Below the pieces are notes generated by a model. The model was not told the DNA's origin. It was given only the letters and a program-made list of their open reading frames with translations, and did no database searches. From CAYLOC01 sp964385195 (GTDB lineage Bacteria; Actinomycetota; Actinomycetes; Propionibacteriales; Nocardioidaceae): a DNA stretch of 22,013 bases. Position 1 is the stretch's first letter; the number at the start of each line of letters is the position of its first letter. The stretch spans positions 1-22,013 of the forward strand of contig CAYLOC010000027.1 in the NCBI GenBank assembly GCA_964385195.1, written 5' to 3'. Positions 7,512-14,216 of the stretch are shown here, one piece after another. A program made the translations under genes and the position numbers.

Positions 7512-8978
7512 ATGACTGATCCGACCCTCACGACCCCACCCGGTACGCCGGCTCCGGCTCCGGCGACTCCAGCGCAACCACCGTCGCGCGGCTACCGCTA
7601 CCGCTGGATCGTGCTCGGGCTCGTCCTGGCCGCCGAATGCGTCGACATGGTCGACGCGACGATCGTGAACATCGCCGCACCCACGATCCGCCGAGAGCTG
7701 GGCGGTGGCACCACGACCATGCAGTGGTACCTCGCGGCGTACACCCTCGCCTTCGCCATCACGCTCGTGGTCAGCGCCCGGGTCGGCGACATGCTCGGCC
7801 GGAAGACGATGTTCTGCATCGGCATGGCGGGATTCACCGTGGCCTCGATCCTGTGCGGGGTGGCGGCGAACCCGGAGATGCTGATCGTCTGCCGGGCCGT
7901 CGAGGGCCTGTTCGGGGCGATGATGGTGCCGCAGGGACTGGCCCTCATCAAGGGCAGCTTCCCCGCCGACGAGCTCGCCAAGGCGTTCACCATGTTCGGC
8001 CCGGTCATGGGGATCGCCTCGATCGCCGGCCCGATCATCGCTGGAGTGTTGCTCGACGCTGACCTGTTCGGGACCGGGTGGCGGATGATCTTCCTGATCA
8101 ACGTCCCCGTGGGCGTCCTGGCGTTGATCGGGGCCTTGCGGTTCATGCCGCAGCTGCGGCTGCCCGGGGAGCCGGTCCGGTTGGACCCGGTGGGTGCGGT
8201 ACTGCTCACACTCGCGTCGGCGCTGCTGGTCTACCCGCTCATCGAGGGACGCAGCCTCGGGTGGCCGGTGTGGACGTATCTGCTGATGGCCGGCTCACTG
8301 GTGGGGTTCTGGCTGTTCTTCGCCGGCGAGCGCCGCTCCCGGCATCCGATCATCGAGCCGACGCTGTTCCGCCAGCGGGCGTTCCTCGGCGGGATGGCGG
8401 TGATCTTGTCGATGTTCGTGGGGTTCATGGGGCTGATGCTGGTGTTGAACCTGTTCACGCAGGTGGGCCTGCACTACTCGCCGCTGAAGGCAGGGCTGAC
8501 GTTCGTGCCCTGGTCGGTGGGGATCGCGGTCGGCGCTGGGCTGGCCGGCGGATGGCTGGGCCCGAAGTACGGGCGCGCCGTCCTTCAAGCCGGCCTGCTG
8601 ACGCTGGTCGCCGGGATGGGCATGCTGTGGCTGACGCTGCACTGGACCGGCATGGGCACGACGGCGTGGGACCTGGTGCCGGCCTTGCTTGTCGCCGGCC
8701 TGGGGAGCGGCTGCGTCTTCGCGCCGTTATTCGACATCATCCTCGCCGGTGTGACCGAGCGCGAGGTGGGCTCGGCATCGGGGGTGCTCACCGCGCTGCA
8801 GCAGTTCGGCGGCGCTGCGGGGGTGGCGCTGATCGCGACGGTGTTCTTCCAGCTCCTGCCGGTGCACGCTTTCGTCGGGTCGATGCAGTGGGTGATTGCG
8901 CTGAGCGCTGGGTTGTTCCTCCTCAGCTTCGGCTGCGCATTCGTCCTCCCGAGTTGTCAGAAGCCGAACACGCCATAG
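7512..8978 (+). CDS. MFS transporter, DHA2-type (EmrB/QacA-like), probable drug exporter
   Basis: A 488-residue integral membrane protein with a 30-residue Pro-rich cytoplasmic head and about 14 hydrophobic helices, the number typical of DHA2 proton antiporters. TM1 carries the acidic motif VDATIVNIAAP (D45, D48). Loop 2-3 has MFS motif A, GDMLGRK (92-98). TM5 has the antiporter motif C pattern, GPVMG...AGPIIAG (163-178). The family exports cationic or lipophilic compounds in exchange for protons. ATG start with GGAGGGGG 5-6 nt upstream. It is divergent from a TetR gene and under its probable operators. The last residues (LPSCQKPNTP) and the stop codon are coded by the left arm and loop of a 62-bp palindrome, so the natural C-terminus may have been altered by that element. 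Substrate unknown. Confidence 0.93.
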   Translation: MTDPTLTTPPGTPAPAPATPAQPPSRGYRYRWIVLGLVLAAECVDMVDATIVNIAAPTIRRELGGGTTTMQWYLAAYTLAFAITLVVSARVGDMLGRKTMFCIGMAGFTVASILCGVAANPEMLIVCRAVEGLFGAMMVPQGLALIKGSFPADELAKAFTMFGPVMGIASIAGPIIAGVLLDADLFGTGWRMIFLINVPVGVLALIGALRFMPQLRLPGEPVRLDPVGAVLLTLASALLVYPLIEGRSLGWPVWTYLLMAGSLVGFWLFFAGERRSRHPIIEPTLFRQRAFLGGMAVILSMFVGFMGLMLVLNLFTQVGLHYSPLKAGLTFVPWSVGIAVGAGLAGGWLGPKYGRAVLQAGLLTLVAGMGMLWLTLHWTGMGTTAWDLVPALLVAGLGSGCVFAPLFDIILAGVTEREVGSASGVLTALQQFGGAAGVALIATVFFQLLPVHAFVGSMQWVIALSAGLFLLSFGCAFVLPSCQKPNTP

Positions 8979-9006
8979 CGTGCTGAGCTTCTGACAACTC
9001 GGGAGG
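8945..9006. repeat. 62-bp palindrome with perfect 20-bp arms, also a likely bidirectional terminator
   Basis: The outer arms 8945-8964 and 8987-9006 are perfectly complementary over 20 bp. The 22-nt centre contains a second small hairpin (CACGC at 8969-8973, GCGTG at 8978-8982, loop CATA). It lies between the convergent MFS and dapF genes: the left arm and the exporter's TAG stop are inside the element, and the dapF stop is 2 bp beyond the right arm. It can terminate both genes, but its length, perfection and nested design resemble a dispersed palindromic repeat. Confidence 0.8.
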
Positions 9007-9008
9007 GG

Positions 9009-9830
9009 TCAGCCGGTCCAGATGCCTTCGGCGACCAGTACGGCGGGACCCTTCAGGTGCAAGCGGCCGTCGCTGTCGGTGCTGACGGTGAGCACGCCTC
9101 CGGGGACCTGGACCGAGTACGTCGACGGCAAGGGCGAGCCTGCCTCCTCGGCCGCGTCGCGGTGCACCGTGGCCATGACCGCGGCACACGCGCCGGTGCC
9201 GCAGGACCGTGTCTCCCCGGCGCCGCGTTCGTAGACGCGCATGGAAAGCGAGTGGTTGTGGCCGGGCATCACGAACTCCACGTTGACCCCGTCGGGGAAC
9301 GCTTCTGACGGGACCTCTGGCGCCGTACGCAGTTCTCCGACGTCGTCGAGAGAGTCGACGAACACGACCGCGTGCGGGTTCCCCGCGTCGACCGTCACCG
9401 CGTCGTACGGCGTGCCGTCCACGACCACCGAGACCGGGTCCCCGACCTTGGCGATCCCGATGTCGACGCTGATCTCGCCGTCGTCGGCGAACGTCGTGCG
9501 CTTCACCCCCGCGCGTGTCCCCACGTTGAGCGGGCTCCCGGTGTCGATCAGGCCGGTCCGTGCGAGGTAGCGGGCGAACACCCGGATCCCGTTTCCGCAC
9601 ATCTCCGCCATCGAGCCATCGGAGTTGCGGTAGTCCATGAACCAGTCCGAACCGCTGTCGGGCTTCGCGCGCATGACCCGCAGCACGCCGTCGGCACCGA
9701 TTCCGCGCCGCCGGTGGCAGAGCGCCGTGACCACCGCGGGGTCCAGGTCGCCGTGGACGGAGCCGTCAAAGTCCGGCAGGACGACGAAGTCGTTCTGCGT
9801 GCCGTGGCCTTTGACAAAAGGGAACCTCAC
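9009..9830 (-). CDS. dapF: Diaminopimelate epimerase
   Basis: A 273-residue cytoplasmic enzyme converting LL- to meso-diaminopimelate, used for lysine and for the peptidoglycan cross-link. The two catalytic cysteines are present in their standard motifs: C78 in MCGNGIR and C210 in SCGTGAC. Substrate-binding signatures GHGTQNDF (8-15), GADG (46-49) and GNPHAV (150-155) are also seen. Length is normal for the family. Start is GTG at 9828-9830, which overlaps the miaA stop as GTGA; the open frame runs further upstream, but only inside miaA. It is therefore translationally coupled to miaA. The gene ends 2 bp from a large palindrome that can act as terminator. In related genomes hflX would follow; here the tetR/MFS module does. 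Confidence 0.96.
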   Translation of the reverse strand: MRFPFVKGHGTQNDFVVLPDFDGSVHGDLDPAVVTALCHRRRGIGADGVLRVMRAKPDSGSDWFMDYRNSDGSMAEMCGNGIRVFARYLARTGLIDTGSPLNVGTRAGVKRTTFADDGEISVDIGIAKVGDPVSVVVDGTPYDAVTVDAGNPHAVVFVDSLDDVGELRTAPEVPSEAFPDGVNVEFVMPGHNHSLSMRVYERGAGETRSCGTGACAAVMATVHRDAAEEAGSPLPSTYSVQVPGGVLTVSTDSDGRLHLKGPAVLVAEGIWTG

Positions 9831-10762
9831 CACACCGATCGTACGGCCTTCACCGCCTTGACCTGCAACTCCGGGTCGTCGTGGGCCAGCCACACGATCC
9901 GCGGGTCCTTGCGGAACCAGGCGAGCTGACGGCGTACGAACCGCCTCGTCGCCCGCTTGGTCTCCTCCCGCGCCTCGCTCTCGTTGCAGTCCCCCGCCAC
10001 CAGCGCGAGCACCTGGCGGTAGCCAAGCGCCTTGCTGGCCGTGGGGCCCCGGTCCAGGCCGGCACGCCGCAGGTCGCGCACCTCCGCCACCAGCCCGTTG
10101 GCCCACATCCGGTCCACGCGTGCGTCGATGCGTGCATCGAGTACGTCGCGCGGTACGGCGATGCCGACTTGCACGACGCGGTCGAACGCGTAGACATGCC
10201 GCGGGAGCCGGGCCCGGAAGGGCCGCCCGGTCATCTCGATCACCTCCAGGGCCCGCACCACCCGGCGGCCATTCCCGGGGTCAATGACCTCCGCGGCCGC
10301 GGGGTCGACCGCACGCAGCCGCTCGTACAGGGCCGACACCCCCTCATCCGCCAGCTCCTGGTACAACCGTGCCCGTACGGCGGGGTCGGTGCCGGGGAAC
10401 TCGAACTGGTCCAGCACCGCTCGCAGGTACAGCGCGGAGCCGCCGGCCACGACCGGCACTACCCCCCGCGCGCGGCAGTCCTCGATCGCTTGGCGCGCCC
10501 ACCCCTGGAACTCCGCGACCGTGGCCGGCTCGGCCACATCGAGGACGTCGAGCAAGTGGTGTGGAACGCCACGGCGGGCAGCCACCGGGAGCTTCGCCGT
10601 ACCGATGTCCATCCCCCGGTAGATCTGCATCGCGTCGCCGTTGACCACCTCCCCGCCCAGCTGGAGCGCAAGGTCGACCGCTAGCTCGCTTTTTCCAGCG
10701 GCCGTGGCGCCCACCACGGCCACCACTGGCGGCGGAGGAGGGCGCTGCGTCGACGTGCTCAC
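9827..10762 (-). CDS. miaA: tRNA dimethylallyltransferase
   Basis: A 311-residue enzyme adding the dimethylallyl group to N6 of A37 in tRNAs reading UNN codons, the step before MiaB, whose gene is also in this window. The P-loop GATAAGKS is at 18-25. It is followed by the MiaA motifs DAMQIYRGMDIGTAK (about 37-52) and GGSALYLRAVLD, and a C-terminal basic segment with TKRATRRFVRRQLAWFRKD. Start: GTG at 10762 has GGCAGGA 8 nt upstream and leaves the usual short leader before VVAVVG; the ATG at 10771 (three residues longer) is the alternative. The last codons overlap the dapF start (GTGA). It is divergent from the small antitoxin-like gene, with about 100 bp between them. Confidence 0.96.
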   Translation of the reverse strand: MSTSTQRPPPPPVVAVVGATAAGKSELAVDLALQLGGEVVNGDAMQIYRGMDIGTAKLPVAARRGVPHHLLDVLDVAEPATVAEFQGWARQAIEDCRARGVVPVVAGGSALYLRAVLDQFEFPGTDPAVRARLYQELADEGVSALYERLRAVDPAAAEVIDPGNGRRVVRALEVIEMTGRPFRARLPRHVYAFDRVVQVGIAVPRDVLDARIDARVDRMWANGLVAEVRDLRRAGLDRGPTASKALGYRQVLALVAGDCNESEAREETKRATRRFVRRQLAWFRKDPRIVWLAHDDPELQVKAVKAVRSVW

Positions 10763-10864
10763 GGCGGCCATCCTGCCAGCACCACTGGCCAGGCCGGCCC
10801 TGATGGAGAACAATAGGGACAATCAGGCCATCCCCGGATGGTGCCCGAGCCGTTGGAGGCAGAC

Positions 10865-11080
10865 ATGGGATTCATGGACAAGTTCCGGTCCAAGGCGACC
10901 GAGACCGTCGAGGAACACGGCGAGCAGGTCGACGCCGGCGTGGAGAAGGCCGGTGACGTCGTCGACGAGAAGACCGGTGGCCAGTACTCCGACAAGATCG
11001 ACGCCGGGGAGGAGAAGGTCAAGGAGGGCTTGGACAAACTCGGCGACGACGAGACGAGCGGCGACGAGTCGTCGGCCTGA
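10865..11080 (+). CDS. Small acidic MT0933/Rv0909-like antitoxin-family protein
   Basis: A 71-residue, highly charged soluble protein starting MGFMDKFRSKA, with the pattern HGEQVDAGVEKAGDVVDEKTGG and YSDKIDAGEEKVKEGLDKL. This repeated amphipathic helical pattern (VDxGxxKAxxxxDEKTGGxYxDxID) matches the actinobacterial MT0933-like antitoxin family (Rv0909 type). ATG start at 10865 with GGAGG 5 nt upstream; an upstream in-frame start would add nine residues but lacks a ribosome binding site. No toxin gene is adjacent: the neighbours are miaA (divergent) and a LigB-like gene (convergent). Stand-alone members are common, so the antitoxin label may not describe the role here. CsbD-like stress protein is the alternative by composition. 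Confidence 0.8.
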   Translation: MGFMDKFRSKATETVEEHGEQVDAGVEKAGDVVDEKTGGQYSDKIDAGEEKVKEGLDKLGDDETSGDESSA

Positions 11081-11104
11081 GCCTGCTCGGAACCTGAACC
11101 CTAC

Positions 11105-11857
11105 TCAGCCGGAGCGGGCGACGACGAAGTCGACCACGAAATAGCCGACCCCGAGCGGCGCGGCGTCGTAGCGCGCGGCGGTGTGTACGGCGACTCCGGA
11201 CTGCTGGACCGCCGAGAGTGCCCCGGCCAGTAACTGCCATGCCGGGGTGCCGCCGACCCAGAGTTGGTGGGCAAGAGCGCGGTCGATCCGCAACAGGCCC
11301 TCCGGTTGGACCTCGACCAGCGCCGCCAGGGCGGCCCGGTCGAACCCGGCTGCCCTGCGGTCAAGGTATCCCGGTGCTCCGACCGAGCGTTTCGCGCTGC
11401 CGTCTCCCATCACCAGCAGCGCCGCCGGCCCCTCGTCGGCGGGGGCGGCAGCGAGGGCTTCGCCGTACGCCGCCAGTGCCTCGGGTTCGGCGTCGTCGGT
11501 GACGGCGACGTAGCTGACGGGGCCGGCCCAGCCGACCCGCTCCACCAGGTACGCGGCGACGGTCAACGCGGCGGGAAGCACGGGCTTGGCGTCGCGACGC
11601 TCGTCGACGCCGAGCAGCCCGCCCCCGAAACGCAGGTCCGGGCCGAACGGCTGGGTCGTCCCGATCGCCTCGCTCCCCCACTCCCCCGGCTCATCCGCGG
11701 CTCCCACCGCCACGATCCGCGACGGTCCGGCGTCGACGATCCGCCGTACGGCGTCCAGCGCCGACGAGCGCACTCGCAGTACCTCCGCCGGGGCGCCCGG
11801 GGCGAGTTCGGGTACCAGCACCGGGGCCGGGGGGCAGACCGCCGCACCGACCAACAT
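11105..11857 (-). CDS. LigB-fold (class III extradiol dioxygenase-like) protein, probably non-enzymatic
   Basis: A 250-residue Ala-rich protein beginning MLVGAAVCPPAPVLVPEL, with LLVMGDGSAKRS at 147-158 and a C-terminal GYFVVDF strand. It corresponds in position and style to the conserved alanine-rich protein next to miaA in mycobacteria (Rv2728c region), usually annotated as class III extradiol dioxygenase subunit B-like. Only two histidines occur in the whole protein (H197, H225), and none near the N-terminus where the iron ligands of LigB enzymes lie, so ring-cleavage activity is unlikely. ATG start is 7 nt from a TAGAGT -10 box (leaderless geometry). It is divergent from the NUDIX gene and convergent with the antitoxin-like gene. 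Role unknown. Confidence 0.8.
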   Translation of the reverse strand: MLVGAAVCPPAPVLVPELAPGAPAEVLRVRSSALDAVRRIVDAGPSRIVAVGAADEPGEWGSEAIGTTQPFGPDLRFGGGLLGVDERRDAKPVLPAALTVAAYLVERVGWAGPVSYVAVTDDAEPEALAAYGEALAAAPADEGPAALLVMGDGSAKRSVGAPGYLDRRAAGFDRAALAALVEVQPEGLLRIDRALAHQLWVGGTPAWQLLAGALSAVQQSGVAVHTAARYDAAPLGVGYFVVDFVVARSG

Positions 11858-11864
11858 AGGAAGA

Positions 11865-11870
11865 ACTCTA
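11865..11870 (-). promoter_or_regulatory. Probable -10 box of the LigB-like gene (leaderless geometry)
   Basis: TAGAGT on the - strand lies 7 nt before the ATG at 11857. This is the same spacing as for tetR. No ribosome binding site is present between them, and no clear -35 is seen. Confidence 0.45.
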
Positions 11871-11879
11871 GCCGCGACC

Positions 11880-11907
11880 GTGACACGCCGGCTGCTACCG
11901 CTACAGT
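11880..11907 (+). promoter_or_regulatory. Promoter of the NUDIX gene (leaderless geometry)
   Basis: GTGACA (11880-11885, 5 of 6 to consensus), a 16-bp spacer and TACAGT (11902-11907) precede the GTG start by only 6 nt, so the transcript probably begins at the start codon. Confidence 0.55.
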
Positions 11908-11913
11908 CGGGCC

Positions 11914-12381
11914 GTGCTCCGCTTCCAGGTCGTCCCCGCCTCCTACGTGCTGCTCCGCCGCGGTCCCGAGGTGCTGCTGCAACTGCGGCAGAACACCGGC
12001 TACCGCGACGGCTACTGGGCTGCCGGCGCTGCCGGACACGTCGAGGCCGGGGAGTCGGCGTACGCCGCCGCCGTGCGCGAAACACGCGAGGAGCTCGCGG
12101 TGGACGTGGCACGAGCGGCGCTGCGGCCGCTGTGCGCGATGCACCGAACCCACGGAAACGGACAGGCGATCGATGAACGGGTGGACTTCTTCTTCGCCTG
12201 CCATGACTGGGCCGGGGAGCCACAGATCGTGGAGCGTCGCAAGTGCGCGGAACTGCGGTGGTACCCGCTCGACGCGCTGCCTGATCCCGTCGTACCGCAC
12301 GAGAGGGTCGTGCTGGACCGGCTCCGTCGCGATGACCTGCCGCCGGTGCTCACCTACGGTTTCAGCGACTCGTCCGACTAG
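11914..12381 (+). CDS. NUDIX hydrolase
   Basis: A 155-residue NUDIX-fold hydrolase. The Nudix box runs from G41 to V63: GHVEAGE, seven residues, then RETREELAV, matching GX5EX7REUXEEXGU except Thr at the U position and Ala in place of the final Gly. The metal-binding glutamates of RExxEE are all present. Such enzymes hydrolyse nucleoside diphosphate derivatives (house-cleaning or mRNA-cap-like substrates); the particular substrate cannot be read here. Start is GTG at 11914, directly behind a good promoter and without a ribosome binding site, implying a leaderless mRNA. Its 3' end overlaps the convergent miaB 3' end by 20 bp. Confidence 0.9.
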   Translation: MLRFQVVPASYVLLRRGPEVLLQLRQNTGYRDGYWAAGAAGHVEAGESAYAAAVRETREELAVDVARAALRPLCAMHRTHGNGQAIDERVDFFFACHDWAGEPQIVERRKCAELRWYPLDALPDPVVPHERVVLDRLRRDDLPPVLTYGFSDSSD

Positions 12382-13837
12382 GCATCCCGAGAAAGACCTG
12401 GCCCGGGTCGGACGAATCGGTGGAGTGGGTGTGGGCGGCCTCCCAGGCGTCGCCGGCCCGGGTGCGGCGTACGTCGACCGGCGGGGCGTCGCAGACGAGG
12501 TGGTGCGGGGCCGCGTGGGTCACCCGGGCGGTCACCATGTCACCGGGGCGGATCGGCTGGCCGTCGGGGTTGAGGTGCACCAGCCGGTTGTCACGCGCAC
12601 GCCCGGAGAGCCGGTGGGTCTGGCCGTCCTTGCGGCCCTCCCCTTCGGCGATGAGCACCTCCACGTCGCGGCCCTCGAACCGGCGGTTCTCCTCCCAGGC
12701 GATGTCGTTGACCAGCGACACCAGCCGCTCGTAACGCTCCTGGGCGACGTCGTGCGGCACCTGGTCGGGCAGCTCGGCCGCGGGAGTACCGGGCCGCTTG
12801 GAGTACAAGAACGTGAACGCGCCGGTGAACCGGGCCCGCCGTACCAGGTCCATCGTGTCGGCGAAGTCCTCCTCCGTCTCACCCGGGAACCCGACGATGA
12901 TGTCGGTCGTGATCGCCGCGTCCGGCATCGCCGCGCGCACCCGGTCGATGATGCCGAGGTAGCGGTTGCGCCGGTAGGAACGACGCATCGCCTTCAGCAC
13001 CTTGTCCGACCCCGACTGCAACGGCATGTGCAGCTGCGGCATGACATTGGGCGTCTCGGCCATCGCGGCGATCACGTCGTCGGTGAAGTCACGCGGGTGC
13101 GGTGAGGTGAACCGAACCCGTTCCAGGCCCTCGATCTCCCCGCAGGAGCGCAGCAGCTTGCCGAACGCGTACCGGTCCCCGAACTCCACCCCGTAGGCGT
13201 TGACGTTCTGGCCGAGCAGCGTCACCTCCAACGCGCCGTCGGCGACCAGCGCGCGGACCTCGGCAAGGATGTCTCCGGGACGTCGGTCCTTCTCCTTGCC
13301 CCGCAGGCTCGGCACGATGCAGAACGTGCAGGTGTTGTTGCACCCCACGCTCACCGACACCCACCCGGCGTAGGCGGACTCCCGGCGGGTCGGCAGGGTC
13401 GACGGGAACACCTCCAGCGACTCCAGGATCTCCACCTGCGCCTCGGCCCGGACCCGGGCACGCTCCAGCAGCACCGGCAGCGAGCCGAGGTTGTGGGTGC
13501 CGAACACGACGTCGACGTACGGCGCTCGACGGGTGATCTCCGAGCGGTCCTTCTGCGCCAGGCAGCCCCCGACCGCGATCTGCATCCCGGGGCGTTCGGT
13601 CTTGACCGGCGCGAGGTGGCTGAGGTTGCCGTAGAGCCGGTTGTCGGCGTTCTCCCGCACCGCGCAGGTGTTGAACACGACCACGTCGGCCTGCGTTCCT
13701 TCGTCCGCGCGCACGTAGCCGGCGTCCTCCAACACCCCGGCGAGCCGTTCGGAGTCGTGCACGTTCATCTGGCAGCCGTACGTGCGGACCTGGTACGTGC
13801 GGGCCGTGGTCGGTGTGGCGGTGAGGGTCTCGGTCAT
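12362..13837 (-). CDS. miaB: tRNA-2-methylthio-N6-dimethylallyladenosine synthase (radical SAM)
   Basis: A 491-residue radical-SAM methylthiotransferase that completes ms2i6A37 on the product of MiaA. The N-terminal UPF0004 domain supplies the second cluster's ligands: C22 (TYGCQMN), C58 (NTCAVRE) and C92 (GGCLAQ). The radical-SAM triad is CNNTCTFC, C166, C170 and C173. A C-terminal TRAM domain (about 385-450) is followed by a roughly 35-residue polar extension ending MPSRTSR, which is coded partly in the overlap with the NUDIX gene. Start: ATG at 13837 lies 9 nt behind a TACCCT box; the ATG at 13843 (two residues longer) is equally possible. It lies 35 bp behind the DUF6295-like gene and could also be read through from it. 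Confidence 0.96.
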   Translation of the reverse strand: MTETLTATPTTARTYQVRTYGCQMNVHDSERLAGVLEDAGYVRADEGTQADVVVFNTCAVRENADNRLYGNLSHLAPVKTERPGMQIAVGGCLAQKDRSEITRRAPYVDVVFGTHNLGSLPVLLERARVRAEAQVEILESLEVFPSTLPTRRESAYAGWVSVSVGCNNTCTFCIVPSLRGKEKDRRPGDILAEVRALVADGALEVTLLGQNVNAYGVEFGDRYAFGKLLRSCGEIEGLERVRFTSPHPRDFTDDVIAAMAETPNVMPQLHMPLQSGSDKVLKAMRRSYRRNRYLGIIDRVRAAMPDAAITTDIIVGFPGETEEDFADTMDLVRRARFTGAFTFLYSKRPGTPAAELPDQVPHDVAQERYERLVSLVNDIAWEENRRFEGRDVEVLIAEGEGRKDGQTHRLSGRARDNRLVHLNPDGQPIRPGDMVTARVTHAAPHHLVCDAPPVDVRRTRAGDAWEAAHTHSTDSSDPGQVFLGMPSRTSR

Positions 13838-13872
13838 GGCCATCTCAGGGTACGGCGGTGGGGCTGACCCCC

Positions 13873-14208
13873 TCAAACCTGCGGCACGGGGGCACGGTGG
13901 GCGTCGGCAAGGGTGTCACGGACCCGGACCATGGCCTGCGGGTCAACACCGCTGAGGTCCTCCGGGACCTGCGCGAGCACCGAGACGATGGCGTCGACCA
14001 CTCCCAGTGCCGACTCGGTGGTCAGTTCGACCGCCACCCGCTCGCCCGCCCCGCGCCCGGGGTTGGCGAAGTCCAGGTTGAGGGTGTGCTCGGCCTGCGC
14101 CGACACCGGGTGGTCGTAGTAGGCGGTGCTCGTAGTCAGGGGGAACCACCGCCCGCCCGCCTTACCGCTGCCCTCGGCCGGTCGCTGCTCGGTCACGTAC
14201 GTGCACAT
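13873..14208 (-). CDS. Small DUF6295-like protein
   Basis: A 111-residue soluble protein starting MCTYVTEQ, then GSGKAGGRWFPLT, YYDHPV and HTLNLDFANPGRG. This is the order of conserved blocks I associate with the actinobacterial DUF6295 family; no function is known. The ATG at 14208 is chosen because GGAGAG, overlapping the stop of the upstream hydrolase gene, is well placed before it. The frame could extend to 14220. It follows the dienelactone-hydrolase-like gene by 8 nt, so the two are co-translated. The second half (DAIVSVLAQVPEDLSGVD) looks helical. DHPV and HTLN with Asp/His residues could form a ligand site, but that is speculation. Confidence 0.8.
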   Translation of the reverse strand: MCTYVTEQRPAEGSGKAGGRWFPLTTSTAYYDHPVSAQAEHTLNLDFANPGRGAGERVAVELTTESALGVVDAIVSVLAQVPEDLSGVDPQAMVRVRDTLADAHRAPVPQV

Positions 14209-14216
14209 GTCTGCTC

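Noticed and set aside
10865..11857. Toxin-antitoxin pair made of the small antitoxin-like gene and its convergent neighbour
   Set aside because: The neighbour is a conserved LigB-fold protein on the opposite strand, not a toxin-like protein, and the two are not co-transcribed.
11264..13105. 613-residue + strand frame crossing the LigB-like, NUDIX and miaB genes
   Set aside because: It is a composite shadow of three well-supported genes, running in a different frame through the NUDIX gene; no motif or ribosome binding site is present.
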